Positions 41,661 to 49,910 of a DNA stretch of 64,000 nucleotides are shown piece by piece; within the stretch, counting starts at the first letter, position 1; each line of letters begins with the position of its first letter. Below the pieces are notes generated by a model. That model searched no databases, was not told the origin of the DNA, and saw nothing but the letters and a program-made list of their open reading frames with translations. This stretch comes from Bin5 sp965218625 (lineage in GTDB: Bacteria; Chloroflexota; Anaerolineae; Caldilineales; Caldilineaceae): assembly GCA_965218625.1 (NCBI GenBank), contig CBDCLG010000016.1, positions 558,001 to 622,000 of the forward strand. The letters run 5' to 3'. Both the position numbers and the translations under genes were made by a program.

Positions 41661-42109
41661 ATCCTAAGCACTCCTTGAACACGGGGTGTACGCATTATAC
41701 CCTTGTGTTCGAGATTTGCCTCAACGCAGAATTGCGCCCAAACGTCGACTGGTCGATTCCAGGGGTGGGTTATGTCTTGCGGCTCGTAGGCCCACTTATC
41801 CCGGTACCCTGGTTTCCAATAGTTCTTGTGCGTTTCTCCCACTGCGTTGCTGTCAGGATTAATGTGACCCTGCCCCAGGTCCAGCCCAAGGATACGACCC
41901 ACGATGCGGTGAATTATCGTGTAGGAGAGTTTGCCGGAGTAGTGGTTATACCGACCTACAAGGAATAAAGGATAACCCGCATCAGAGTCGATTTCCGCAC
42001 GGAAATCCAATGCTGACTGGTTTTGAACTGGCGCCCATACGATGTCGTTTTCGATTCGCTTGGTCTCGTCGGCGATAATGGCATCGAATTCCTGCTCGCT
42101 AAGGGTCAT
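41657..42109 (-). CDS. partner protein of the DUF1828 islet (DUF6978-like)
   Basis: This 150-residue protein opens with MTLSEQEFDAIIADETKRIENDIVW, then YPLFLVGRYNHYSGKLSYTIIHR and LDLGQGHINPD, and ends in DITHPWNRPVDVWAQFCVEAN. Conserved His and Trp residues stand out (HRIVGRI, THPW). I believe this resembles the DUF6978 group, but I could not check. It is the first gene of a tight minus-strand pair with the DUF1828 gene. There is no membrane segment. Confidence 0.55.
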   Translation of the reverse strand: MTLSEQEFDAIIADETKRIENDIVWAPVQNQSALDFRAEIDSDAGYPLFLVGRYNHYSGKLSYTIIHRIVGRILGLDLGQGHINPDSNAVGETHKNYWKPGYRDKWAYEPQDITHPWNRPVDVWAQFCVEANLEHKGIMRTPRVQGVLRI

Positions 42110-42447
42110 ATATCCTTAACATCCTCCATTTGCAACTTCCCTATCACCTGCTTTTGCAGTACGCAACCGATGAACGTGGCCGTTTTATCAGTCACAAGAA
42201 GGCGAATAATCCTGGGGCATGAGCCCTCTGTCCCGTCTACCTGCATGTCGCCAAGTGTCCGCACAGCTTCCTAACTCCACAATGGCGCTGAACAATTCGC
42301 CGATTACGACGCTTTGCCAAGATCCCGAGACGCGATATGTTCGCCTGACCCTTTGCGCCGGTGACCATGCCAATAGCCATCTGCACCACTTTTCGGCCCA
42401 ATGGCAGACTGGGAGTCCTGTACTAGCTGCGAAGAGGAAATTGCGAA
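42110..42447. other. intergenic stretch before the RHH remnant, no gene seen
   Basis: AT-richer than average, with no supported frame. Probably the promoter side of the DUF1828 pair on the minus strand. Confidence 0.35.
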
Positions 42448-42543
42448 ATGAGACGTGTCAACGTCCATTTCTAAACGGAGCAAATCGAAGGGTTGAAAGC
42501 GCTAAAGCAGCGAACTGGCGTGCCTTTCAACACGCTCGCGTGA
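42448..42543 (+). pseudogene. ribbon-helix-helix antitoxin remnant
   Basis: The frame from ATG 42448 reads MRRVNVHF, then TAA, then TEQIEGLKALKQRTGVPFNTLA and a stop. Without the TAA this is the start of a CopG/RHH DNA-binding protein (VNVRLTEEQIEGLKAL type). It has lost the second helix and the C-terminus. No toxin gene follows. Confidence 0.55.
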
Positions 42544-42734
42544 AGCACCGTTGTCCGCGTGTTGGCAGACACGGAGAAAAACGGCACTCCCGCCATCGTT
42601 CTTCACGCGCAACCAGACGACGCCTCGCCGTCCGAAGCGCTTTAGGATTCGGCCAAAAAACCCCACCTTACAAAGCAGAAAAAGATAGGCTATGTTCCCG
42701 GGCCGCCAAGACCGGGGACACAGCCCACAACAGG

Positions 42735-42806
42735 CTGGGGGACAGGGATTCGAACCCCGAACGCCTGATCCAGAGTCAGGTGTTTTGCCGATTAAACTAT
42801 CCCCCA
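42735..42806 (-). tRNA. tRNA-Gln (anticodon CUG)
   Basis: On the minus strand the sequence TGGGGGATAG opens a full cloverleaf: acceptor TGGGGGA/TCCCCCA, anticodon stem CCTGA/TCAGG with loop CTCTGGA giving anticodon CTG, and T-arm CGGGGTTCGAATCCCTG. CCA is not encoded. A TATGCT box at 42834-42839 (minus strand) is a plausible -10 element. The gltX gene lies upstream on the same strand. Confidence 0.92.
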
Positions 42807-42940
42807 TTGGCAAGCACAGCCAAGCCCAATCCTAGCATAAGACGAGTGAAGCCAAGAATCAGCGCGGGCAAAACCAGATGCGCAGCCAGAGCGCCTTCCT
42901 GTTCAGAAGGCGGCCTACAGTGTGCCCCGCTGACCCTTTC

Positions 42941-44470
42941 CTAACCTTCCTTCGCCTCCAGTTCTTCGAGCGCCAGTTTCGCCCGCCCGATGCGGCGCAG
43001 TGTCTCCCCTCTCCCGAGCGCCTCGATACTCTCGAAAAGAGGCGGCGACACCTTTTTGCCGCTGATCGCCCCGCGAACCGGTCCAAAGAAATTTCCCGCC
43101 TTCACCTCCAGCTCATCAGCCCTTTCTCGAAATGCCCCCTGGATGGAATCTGCCGTGAACGGCTCGACAGACGCCAGCAGCGAGGCCCCGGCTTGCAACA
43201 TCTCAATGCTCCCGGCCGCGTCCATCTTCCGCCCTATTAACAGTTTCGGCTCGGTATAGCTGATCTCTTCAGAGTCTTGAAATGCCCAGTCAAGCCAGTC
43301 GGCGGCCTCGTCGAGGCGCTTGATGCGCTCCTGGATGACAGGCGCCAATATGTCCAACCTGCGGTCCCCCGCCAAATCGGCTTCAGAGAGACCCAGCTGG
43401 CGGCTGAGGAACGGAATCAAGGCCGCCTTGAGCGCGCCCGGCGTCAGCGCGCGGATGTACAAGCTATTGAGCCAGTCCAGCTTCTCATAGGGAAGCGTCG
43501 CCGCCGACGGGTTGATCTCCTCCAGCTGAAACCGGTCGATCGCCTCCTCGCGGCTAAACACTTCCTCCACTGGATCGAAATTCCAGCCAACATTTGTCAG
43601 AAAATTGAACATTGCGTCGGGCAGATAACCGGCATCCTCGAACTCATGCACGAGCGCCAGGTACTCCTTGCCTGCCACCGTTCTCTTGCGCTTGCTCATC
43701 TTCCCCTTGCCGCCGGGGTCCAGAATGACGGGAAGATGAACGAGCACTGGCATGTCCCAATCGAAGGCGTCAACGATCAGCTTGTGGAGCGGCGCGGTCG
43801 CCAACCACTCCTCGCCGCGCAGCACGTGGGTAATCTGCATCAGGCGGTCGTCTACCATCGCCGCCAGGTGATAGGTCGGGAGTCCGTCGGCCTTCAACAG
43901 GACTTCATCTTGCAACTGTCGATTGTCTACCCGGACCTCCCCGCGCAGCAGATCGGTGAAGACGGTGACGCCTTCCCCAGGCACGGCAAATCGAACGACC
44001 GAAGGCAGCCCCGCAGCTTCTCGCTCAGATCTTTCGGCATCGGAAAGGCCGCGGCACCGCCGGTCGTAGCCGGTCGCCTTGCCCTGGCGCCGCTGCTCTT
44101 CCCGCATCGTTGCAAGCCGTTCAGGCGTGCAGTAGCAGCGGTAGGCCCGGCCGCGATCGATCAAGTCCTGTGCGTGCTTCCTGTACACCTCCTGCCTTTG
44201 CGACTGAACGTAAGGCGCGTGAGGCCCGCCGACACCGGGTCCTTCGTCCCAATGCAACCCGAGCCAGCGCAAGCCTCGCATCAGGCTGGCGACACTTTCC
44301 GGTTCGAAGCGCCTTCGATCTGTGTCTTCGATTCGCAGGATAAATGCGCCGCCGGTCTTGCGCGCCCAGAGCCAATCGAAGAGCGCCGTCCGTAGTCCCC
44401 CGAGGTGCAGATGCCCGGTCGGGCTGGGCGCGAAACGTACCCTGGCTGCACCATTGCTTAGCTTGGCCAT
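42941..44470 (-). CDS. gltX: glutamyl-tRNA synthetase
   Basis: This 509-residue class I synthetase has the HIGH-type motif FAPSPTGHLHLGGLRTALF and the KMSKR loop at KGKMSKRKRTV. RIEDTDRRR and LRGEEWLATAPLH are glutamate-specific blocks. The C-terminal anticodon-binding region has VRGAISGKKVSPPLFESIEALG. No glutaminyl-tRNA synthetase is seen and a tRNA-Gln gene lies just downstream. It may therefore be a non-discriminating form acting with GatCAB, but discrimination cannot be read here. Confidence 0.93.
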   Translation of the reverse strand: MAKLSNGAARVRFAPSPTGHLHLGGLRTALFDWLWARKTGGAFILRIEDTDRRRFEPESVASLMRGLRWLGLHWDEGPGVGGPHAPYVQSQRQEVYRKHAQDLIDRGRAYRCYCTPERLATMREEQRRQGKATGYDRRCRGLSDAERSEREAAGLPSVVRFAVPGEGVTVFTDLLRGEVRVDNRQLQDEVLLKADGLPTYHLAAMVDDRLMQITHVLRGEEWLATAPLHKLIVDAFDWDMPVLVHLPVILDPGGKGKMSKRKRTVAGKEYLALVHEFEDAGYLPDAMFNFLTNVGWNFDPVEEVFSREEAIDRFQLEEINPSAATLPYEKLDWLNSLYIRALTPGALKAALIPFLSRQLGLSEADLAGDRRLDILAPVIQERIKRLDEAADWLDWAFQDSEEISYTEPKLLIGRKMDAAGSIEMLQAGASLLASVEPFTADSIQGAFRERADELEVKAGNFFGPVRGAISGKKVSPPLFESIEALGRGETLRRIGRAKLALEELEAKEG

Positions 44471-44798
44471 AACTTTGCCTCAGATGAATTCCCGTTTCGA
44501 TTCAGCACACAGCGAACGCCCGCAAAAGCCTATCACAGGCGCTGGGAACCGTCAACGCGTTGCCTGTCGAGACAAGGAGAAGCGGTCGACAACCTGTTCG
44601 CCCTTATGTTTGGAATGCGACGGCGCCGCATCGAATGGACTGGGCGGCGTCTCTCTCAGCCTCTGAAGAGCCGCGGGGCAGGGTTCAAATCGGAATTGCG
44701 AAGCCTTTACACCTCGGCTATACTTGTCACACTATATCTTGGTTGAAATCCAACGGGCGTGACATCCGTGTAGCAAACGAACGGGAATCGTCGAGCAC
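44471..44798 (+). promoter_or_regulatory. divergent region with a good promoter for the orphan gene at 44799
   Basis: TTGCGA (44696-44701) and TATACT (44719-44724) are 17 bases apart, about 75 bases before the GTG at 44799. The rest of the region, between gltX on the minus strand and the plus-strand gene, shows no gene. Confidence 0.6.
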
Positions 44799-46223
44799 GT
44801 GAACTACCAACCTGTCGGTTTCGAAATCGCTACGGGCGCGGTTGCAGCGGTGGCGTCTGCCCTCGACAATCGCTTTCACAACCCGGCGGTCAATTCGAGA
44901 CTGGGGCGGCAGAGTGCGCTTCTGAAACTGTCGTCAGGCATGCCCCGCAGCTGGAGCGCAGGCATGGCGGCGCGGGCAATGGAAGGCCGGCCGCATAGCA
45001 AGTCGCTCACTTTTAACCTGACGACTGCGGACCTGGCACAGTGGAACGTCGGCCAGTACGACAGCCTTGATCCTGACAGGCGATTCGACACAATTGTCAT
45101 CGGCGTGCCTTCCGGCGCCAGCGCCCATCTCTGCGCCTGCCTGGGCGCGCCGCTGCTCGCAGACAGCCTCCCCATCAGCTTCGCCTCGCGCGGCAAGCCC
45201 GATGACGTTGCCGGATACCAGCAGCGCAGCGTCGACCTGCTCACGCCCATTCTGAACCACAACCCCGACCTGCTCGCCGTCAGCCTGTTCGATCCCATCC
45301 ACGCCAGGCAGCAGATCAGGCGGTCCGTCCAGATCTATCTGAAGTTGGCCGTATTGCCGGACCAGTACCGGCGTTTCATTCGCGAACGGCTGATGCCCGG
45401 CGGCTCGATCCTGTTGCTGTCCTGTTCTTCGCGGTGGAGTCAGTATGAACTGGGCGCTCGGCACAGACTTCAGATTGGCAGCCACGGCGGCTTCACCGAC
45501 CAGGAGTTCATTCGCGGAACACCGTGGCTCGATGACTGGCTTCATGAGGTAGGCGGCGTGCAACGCAGCGGCTGGCGGCTGTCGCGGCACTGGACGTATC
45601 AGCCCGAGGCCCAATGGGGATCAATCACCGGTTTCGCGACCAGCGTTCGCACTTTCGCTGCAGATGTCAACATACCGCTGCATTCGATGGACTTCGCCTC
45701 CGTTGACGAGATTAGCCGCCTGGGATTCTACGCCTGGCAATGGTTGTATTATCTTCTGCAGATTCAGCCGGGAGCAGTTCTCGTCGAGAGCGGTCCGCAG
45801 ATGAATCCCGTAATCGGGCGTCGCAGCCCCGTGCTTCCGCTCTGGATGCCGTCCACCTGCAGCCGGAGTCATGCGCTCTTGCAGACGATCTTGCCGGATT
45901 TTCCACCTGAAATTCCTGTACTCTTTCAAGCCTGGCCCGCCGGCCATTCGTCGCCGGACGTGATTCCCGCCAAGATCTGGAATACCGCGCTTTCGGGGCG
46001 CCATGGGAGATGGCTTGGCGGGAATCCGCTTCGCTTCCCCAGCGATTTCTCAACAATCACGAAGATGACACCGGCCATCGAAGAGTGGAGCCAGCGCCAT
46101 CCCATCAAGTTGCACCGCTCACTTCGCTGCGACGAACTGAGTGAGCTGAGATCAATTCTGACCCAGTCTTCAGAGCAACCTGACCCCGGTGGTTATTCGC
46201 CGCTGGAAAGTGCAGGGGGATAA
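44799..46223 (+). CDS. protein of unknown function, 474 residues
   Basis: This frame starts at GTG 44799 and has normal codon bias throughout, so it is real, but I do not recognise it. The first 70 residues are Ser/Gly-rich. RFDTIVIGVPSGASAHLCACLGAPLLADSLP is a beta-alpha nucleotide-type stretch. LMPGGSILLLSCSSRWSQYEL recalls the late strand of a methyltransferase-like fold. GQPQ-rich, Trp-rich and Pro-rich stretches follow (MPSTCSRSHALLQTILPDFPP). There is no signal peptide. It is followed five bases later by the isomerase gene at 46228, so the two are probably co-transcribed. Confidence 0.65.
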   Translation: MNYQPVGFEIATGAVAAVASALDNRFHNPAVNSRLGRQSALLKLSSGMPRSWSAGMAARAMEGRPHSKSLTFNLTTADLAQWNVGQYDSLDPDRRFDTIVIGVPSGASAHLCACLGAPLLADSLPISFASRGKPDDVAGYQQRSVDLLTPILNHNPDLLAVSLFDPIHARQQIRRSVQIYLKLAVLPDQYRRFIRERLMPGGSILLLSCSSRWSQYELGARHRLQIGSHGGFTDQEFIRGTPWLDDWLHEVGGVQRSGWRLSRHWTYQPEAQWGSITGFATSVRTFAADVNIPLHSMDFASVDEISRLGFYAWQWLYYLLQIQPGAVLVESGPQMNPVIGRRSPVLPLWMPSTCSRSHALLQTILPDFPPEIPVLFQAWPAGHSSPDVIPAKIWNTALSGRHGRWLGGNPLRFPSDFSTITKMTPAIEEWSQRHPIKLHRSLRCDELSELRSILTQSSEQPDPGGYSPLESAGG

Positions 46224-46227
46224 CTCG

Positions 46228-47016
46228 ATGTATCTGTCCTGTTGCGTTTGGGCCTTGAGCGCCCCCGAAGAAGACGTTTATTCTGACATGAACGCCCTGG
46301 GATTCCGCTGGATTGACATCAGGCCGGAATATCTGAAGAGTTCAGCCGCCCGGGCAGCTGCCAGATCTCACTCCCTGCAGGTCTCCTCTGTCGCCGCCTC
46401 ATACGGACTGCCTGAAGGCGCGTCCCTCGATAGCCCGGATGAACTGTCTCGCAACGAGGCCTTGTCACACCTGCATCGGATTGCGCGCCAATGCAAAGAG
46501 CTCGGTGGAAGCGCGGTCTATCTTGTGCCCGGCGCAGACGGCAGCAAAGAGGCCCTTGCGCGCTACGCCGATTCGCTGGCGACAGCCGCTGAAAGGGCTA
46601 CGGCGCTTGGAATTACGATAGGCGTCGAGCACTTCCCGGGAACAGCGCTTCCTTCTGCGGCAGAGACTCTGGCTTTCATCGAAGCGATAGATCACCCCAA
46701 TCTAGGCCTGTTGTTCGACATAGGCCATGTGCAGATCAGCGACGAAGACCCTGCCGGCGTCATTCGGCGGGCCGGAAACCGGCTTGCCTACGTTCATCTC
46801 GACGACAACGACGGGAAGGGCGATCTGCATTGGGCGCTTCTCGACGGGATACTGACGGTTGGGACGCTGCGCGATATGTTCCTCGCTCTTAAGGAGATCG
46901 ACTATGCCGGCGCGGTCAGTCTCGAGTTGAGTCCCCAGCTGGAAGATCCATTCCAGGCGCTGCAGCGAAGCAGGCAAATTGTGCTGGAGTGCGGATCGGA
47001 CTATCTGAGCGGATAG
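46228..47016 (+). CDS. sugar phosphate isomerase/epimerase-like TIM barrel
   Basis: This 262-residue AP-endonuclease-type TIM barrel is of the xylose-isomerase-like family. VYLVPGADG, then GITIGVEHFPG (metal Glu), GLLFDIGHVQISDEDP (Asp and His) and YVHLDDNDGKGD supply the usual metal residues, and AVSLELSP the last Glu. The family includes sugar epimerases and hydroxypyruvate isomerases. I placed the start at ATG 46228 because GGGGGATAACTCG lies before it. It precedes the lactonase gene by 15 bases, so the two may process the same sugar. Confidence 0.82.
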   Translation: MYLSCCVWALSAPEEDVYSDMNALGFRWIDIRPEYLKSSAARAAARSHSLQVSSVAASYGLPEGASLDSPDELSRNEALSHLHRIARQCKELGGSAVYLVPGADGSKEALARYADSLATAAERATALGITIGVEHFPGTALPSAAETLAFIEAIDHPNLGLLFDIGHVQISDEDPAGVIRRAGNRLAYVHLDDNDGKGDLHWALLDGILTVGTLRDMFLALKEIDYAGAVSLELSPQLEDPFQALQRSRQIVLECGSDYLSG

Positions 47017-47031
47017 ACAAAGGAGCGAAGG

Positions 47032-47913
47032 ATGGCGTGGCAGTTCGAGGTCCTGCTTGAACCGATCGGCTTGACCGAAGGCCCTGTCTGGGACGGACGT
47101 TTCCTCTTCTTTACGAACATCGTCAACAGCCGCATCTTTCGATACGATCCGGAAGGCGGCGAGTTCACCGTGTGGCGGGAGGGAACAAACGAAGCCAATG
47201 GCCTCATGCTGGACGCCAACGGCTTGATCAACGCCTGCGAAGGCGGAGGTCGCCGAATGGTGCAGTATCCTGAGGGCGGAGAAACGGTTGTCTTGTGCGC
47301 CGAGTTTGAAGGAAGGCGTCTCAACAGTCCAAATGACCTGGCGATCGACAGCCGCGGGCGAGTCTGGTTTACCGATCCGCGCTACGGCGATTACCGCGAC
47401 GACATGGAGCTGGACCACGAATCCGTCTACAGGTTGGACCCCCAGCCGGGCGGCAGCCGGAAGCCTGTACGCGTGACCTACGACACGACCGCGCCCAACG
47501 GCCTGCTCCTTTCACCCGATGAAGAAACATTGTATGTCGCCCAAAGCAAGAACGGGGAAGGCCAGAAACGGGAACTGTGGGCGTACCCCATCGTCGAAGG
47601 TAGCTCAGGCGAAAGTGGCCGCATTGTGGGTGACCACGAAGTGCTGCACAACTTCTACCCCCATCGCGGCGTAGACGGCATGTGTCTGGATGTCGACGGC
47701 AATATCATCGCAACAGCTGGTTGGGGTGAGAGCGGCCCTGGCGGGATGATATACGTCTTCGCGCCGGACGGCCGGGTTCTTGAGACTCATCCGGCGCCTT
47801 GCGATAGTCCGACCAACTGCGCGTTCGCCGGCCCCGACCTCCGTGATCTCTACGTTACCAGCACCGAGGGCCATCTCCTCAGGGCGCACACCGACCGCCA
47901 GGGCCTGGCATAA
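47032..47913 (+). CDS. SMP-30/gluconolactonase family protein
   Basis: This 293-residue six-bladed beta-propeller is of the SMP-30/gluconolactonase type, which hydrolyses sugar lactones. LTEGPVWDGRFLFF gives the metal Glu, LNSPNDLAIDSRGRVWFTDPRYG gives the Asn and DxRG block, PNGLLLSPDEETLYVAQS follows and VDGMCLDVDGNIIATAGWG gives the last Asp. It follows the isomerase gene in the same direction. The lactonase could open a lactone made by the dehydrogenase-type enzymes nearby, which is inference. Confidence 0.87.
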   Translation: MAWQFEVLLEPIGLTEGPVWDGRFLFFTNIVNSRIFRYDPEGGEFTVWREGTNEANGLMLDANGLINACEGGGRRMVQYPEGGETVVLCAEFEGRRLNSPNDLAIDSRGRVWFTDPRYGDYRDDMELDHESVYRLDPQPGGSRKPVRVTYDTTAPNGLLLSPDEETLYVAQSKNGEGQKRELWAYPIVEGSSGESGRIVGDHEVLHNFYPHRGVDGMCLDVDGNIIATAGWGESGPGGMIYVFAPDGRVLETHPAPCDSPTNCAFAGPDLRDLYVTSTEGHLLRAHTDRQGLA

Positions 47914-47976
47914 GGGCAAGAACGGCGGATTCCCGTCGGCACGTCCAATTGAACACAGAATGATCGGGTCCACAAT

Positions 47977-48004
47977 GACCGTGGCTTCGGCGCCGGTCTT
48001 TTTT
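47977..48004 (+). terminator. intrinsic terminator after the lactonase gene
   Basis: GACC...GGTC and inner GGC...GCC pairs form a stem with a small bulge around a TTCGGC loop, followed by six Ts (47999-48004). Confidence 0.5.
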
Positions 48005-48182
48005 GCGCGCAATCCTGCTCCTTTCCGCCCTCGCAGGCAGCCGGACCACGGGGCACTCCGAGAGTGGCAGTTCGATGGATCAGTAATCGAACCGGCCTTG
48101 TTCGCCCAAAATGACCGGCTGTGATATAGTATTGCGTCGGTTTGTGTTTGATTCTCGTGGGCTGGGATAGGAGACGAGACGA

Positions 48183-49028
48183 GTGACGATTACGCGTACT
48201 CGAGTGGCGGACGACACGTGGGTATTTACCAGTGCCCTGTATGCTGAGGTGAACGCGGGGCTTGTCGTCTCGCAGGACGGCGGCATACTGATTGATACTC
48301 TGCCCTTTCCTTCAGAAACAAGGCAGATTATCGACTTCGCCGAACAGCATTGCCCGGCAGGAATTCGCTTTCTCATAAACACGATCAGCCATGCTGACCA
48401 TGTCTATGGCTCTTGTCTCTTCCCCGAAGCCGAACTGATCGCCCACGAAGGGGCCCGAGACCTGCTGGTCCGATTTGGCCGCAGAGCGTTAGAGGAAGCA
48501 AGAGAGCACACGAATGAGCTGCTGAAAGTCGAGATTCGCCTGCCCAAAATTGTCTTCAACGAAGGTTCGGTCATCCGGCTTGGTGACAAAACCGTTCACG
48601 TCATGCACGCGCCGGGGCCGGGGCCCGACGTTTGTGTCGTGCATGTACGTGAGGAAAAGGTGCTTTTCGCCAGCGACCTGATGATGCCGGTCCCCGTAAT
48701 TGCCTCGCCTTTCGCAGACATCGCAAAGTTCAAGCAGTCCTTGCACAGCCTGCACGAATTCAATCTTGAGACAATTGTTCAGGGGCACGGGGACATTCTT
48801 CTGCGGGGCGAGGTCACGCCAAGCATCGAGGAGAGCATCAAGTATCTCGATGATATCCAATCTTTGGTCGAGCGGCTGATTTCGGAAGGCGCAACCAGGA
48901 AGGATCTCCTGAGAAACGACATTGAACAGTTTGGCCGCAACCGCATTCCCCTCGGCGGCCTCGTCCAGACCTTCCATCAGGCCAACCTGCTGTTTCTGTG
49001 GGAAAAGGCACTTGACGCCCGCGCGTGA
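48183..49028 (+). CDS. metallo-beta-lactamase fold hydrolase with a variant metal motif
   Basis: This 281-residue MBL-fold protein has GGILIDTLPFPSETRQII, then NTISHADHVYG, where the canonical HxHxDH reads I-S-H-A-D-H (Ile68 in place of the first His). The other ligands are visible in HAPGPGPDVCVVH, VLFASDLMM (Asp) and IVQGHGD (last His). The C-terminal 80 residues are helical. It starts at GTG 48183. A TATAGT box (48125-48130) is upstream. Substrate unknown; relatives are lactonases, glyoxalases and arylsulfatase-like enzymes. Confidence 0.8.
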   Translation: MTITRTRVADDTWVFTSALYAEVNAGLVVSQDGGILIDTLPFPSETRQIIDFAEQHCPAGIRFLINTISHADHVYGSCLFPEAELIAHEGARDLLVRFGRRALEEAREHTNELLKVEIRLPKIVFNEGSVIRLGDKTVHVMHAPGPGPDVCVVHVREEKVLFASDLMMPVPVIASPFADIAKFKQSLHSLHEFNLETIVQGHGDILLRGEVTPSIEESIKYLDDIQSLVERLISEGATRKDLLRNDIEQFGRNRIPLGGLVQTFHQANLLFLWEKALDARA

Positions 49029-49159
49029 GCGGCGTAATGGCCCACGCCCGGACCTGGCCTGAGCTCCGTTTGCCGCGCGATTGGATGCTCGACGCTCTCC
49101 CAAATGGCTCCCGCGCGGTTGCGACCCAAAGTAAGGACCGATAGATCGAAGGGACCGAA

Positions 49160-49906
49160 ATGGACAGCGAGCTGGATGAAATCGTCAGCAGGATCGAATT
49201 CCTGTCGACCCGGAAAAGGCGGCTTCTCTTCCGTCAACTGAAGGCCATGGGCCTGCTTGAATCCGATGATCTTCTGTCCGACCGCAATCCTCTCAGAATC
49301 GCGCCTGCCGTTCAGACCGCCGCAGCCAGTTCCAACATATCGCCCGCGGCCAGGGTTGACAGTCCGGCCGCGCCACCCCGTCCCGGCGAACGTCCGCGAC
49401 TTGGCGCCAACCAGCCGCCGGTGCGCGCGCGCGTCGCGATGGCAGACCCTGCGCGGGAGGACGCCGCGTCGGCAGAGATTCTGCCGATTTCCGGACAGGC
49501 CCCGGCAGAACCAATTCAGATCGTCTTCGACGGCGGTAGTCGAGGGAACCCCGGCCAAGGCTACGGCAGCTACGCCCTGGACTGGCCGGGCCAGCCCAGG
49601 CAAGTTATCCGCCTGAGCTTCGGTGACAACGTGACCAGCAATGAGGCCGAGTATGATACACTCATCGCGGCGCTGGAGGCATTGCAACAACGGATGCTCG
49701 AACAACAAGTCGAGCCTGAATTGGCGGCGGTGAGCATCCGGGGCGATTCGCAGCTTGTCTGCAAGCAGGTGCGCGGTGACTGGCGGTGTAAGGAACCGCG
49801 TCTGAAAACGCGGTTGGAAAGGGCGCGTGCATTGCTCGGCAAGTTTGGCGGCGCAACCCTGGACCATCACCCCAGAGAGAAGAGTGTCGAAATCCTGGGG
49901 CATTGA
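49160..49906 (+). CDS. RNase HI family protein with an N-terminal extension
   Basis: This 248-residue protein has an RNase H domain in its last 130 residues, with the first catalytic Asp in IVFDGGSRGNPGQGYGSYA, the Glu in SNEAEYDTLIAALEAL and the second Asp in IRGDSQLVCKQVRGDW. The last acidic site, usually AD in an R-x-x-N-x-x-A-D run, reads VEILGH at the very end, so Glu may replace Asp. The first 110 residues are a charged helical start and a Pro/Ala-rich linker. RNA/DNA hybrid cleavage is the likely role. It ends five bases before folD, in opposite direction. Confidence 0.8.
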   Translation: MDSELDEIVSRIEFLSTRKRRLLFRQLKAMGLLESDDLLSDRNPLRIAPAVQTAAASSNISPAARVDSPAAPPRPGERPRLGANQPPVRARVAMADPAREDAASAEILPISGQAPAEPIQIVFDGGSRGNPGQGYGSYALDWPGQPRQVIRLSFGDNVTSNEAEYDTLIAALEALQQRMLEQQVEPELAAVSIRGDSQLVCKQVRGDWRCKEPRLKTRLERARALLGKFGGATLDHHPREKSVEILGH

Positions 49907-49910
49907 GAGG

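Noticed and set aside
42219..42944. Plus-strand frame across the tRNA-Gln gene
   Set aside because: It runs through the tRNA and lacks a ribosome site and protein-like composition.
43277..44395. Plus-strand frame opposite gltX
   Set aside because: Antisense shadow of a conserved synthetase gene.
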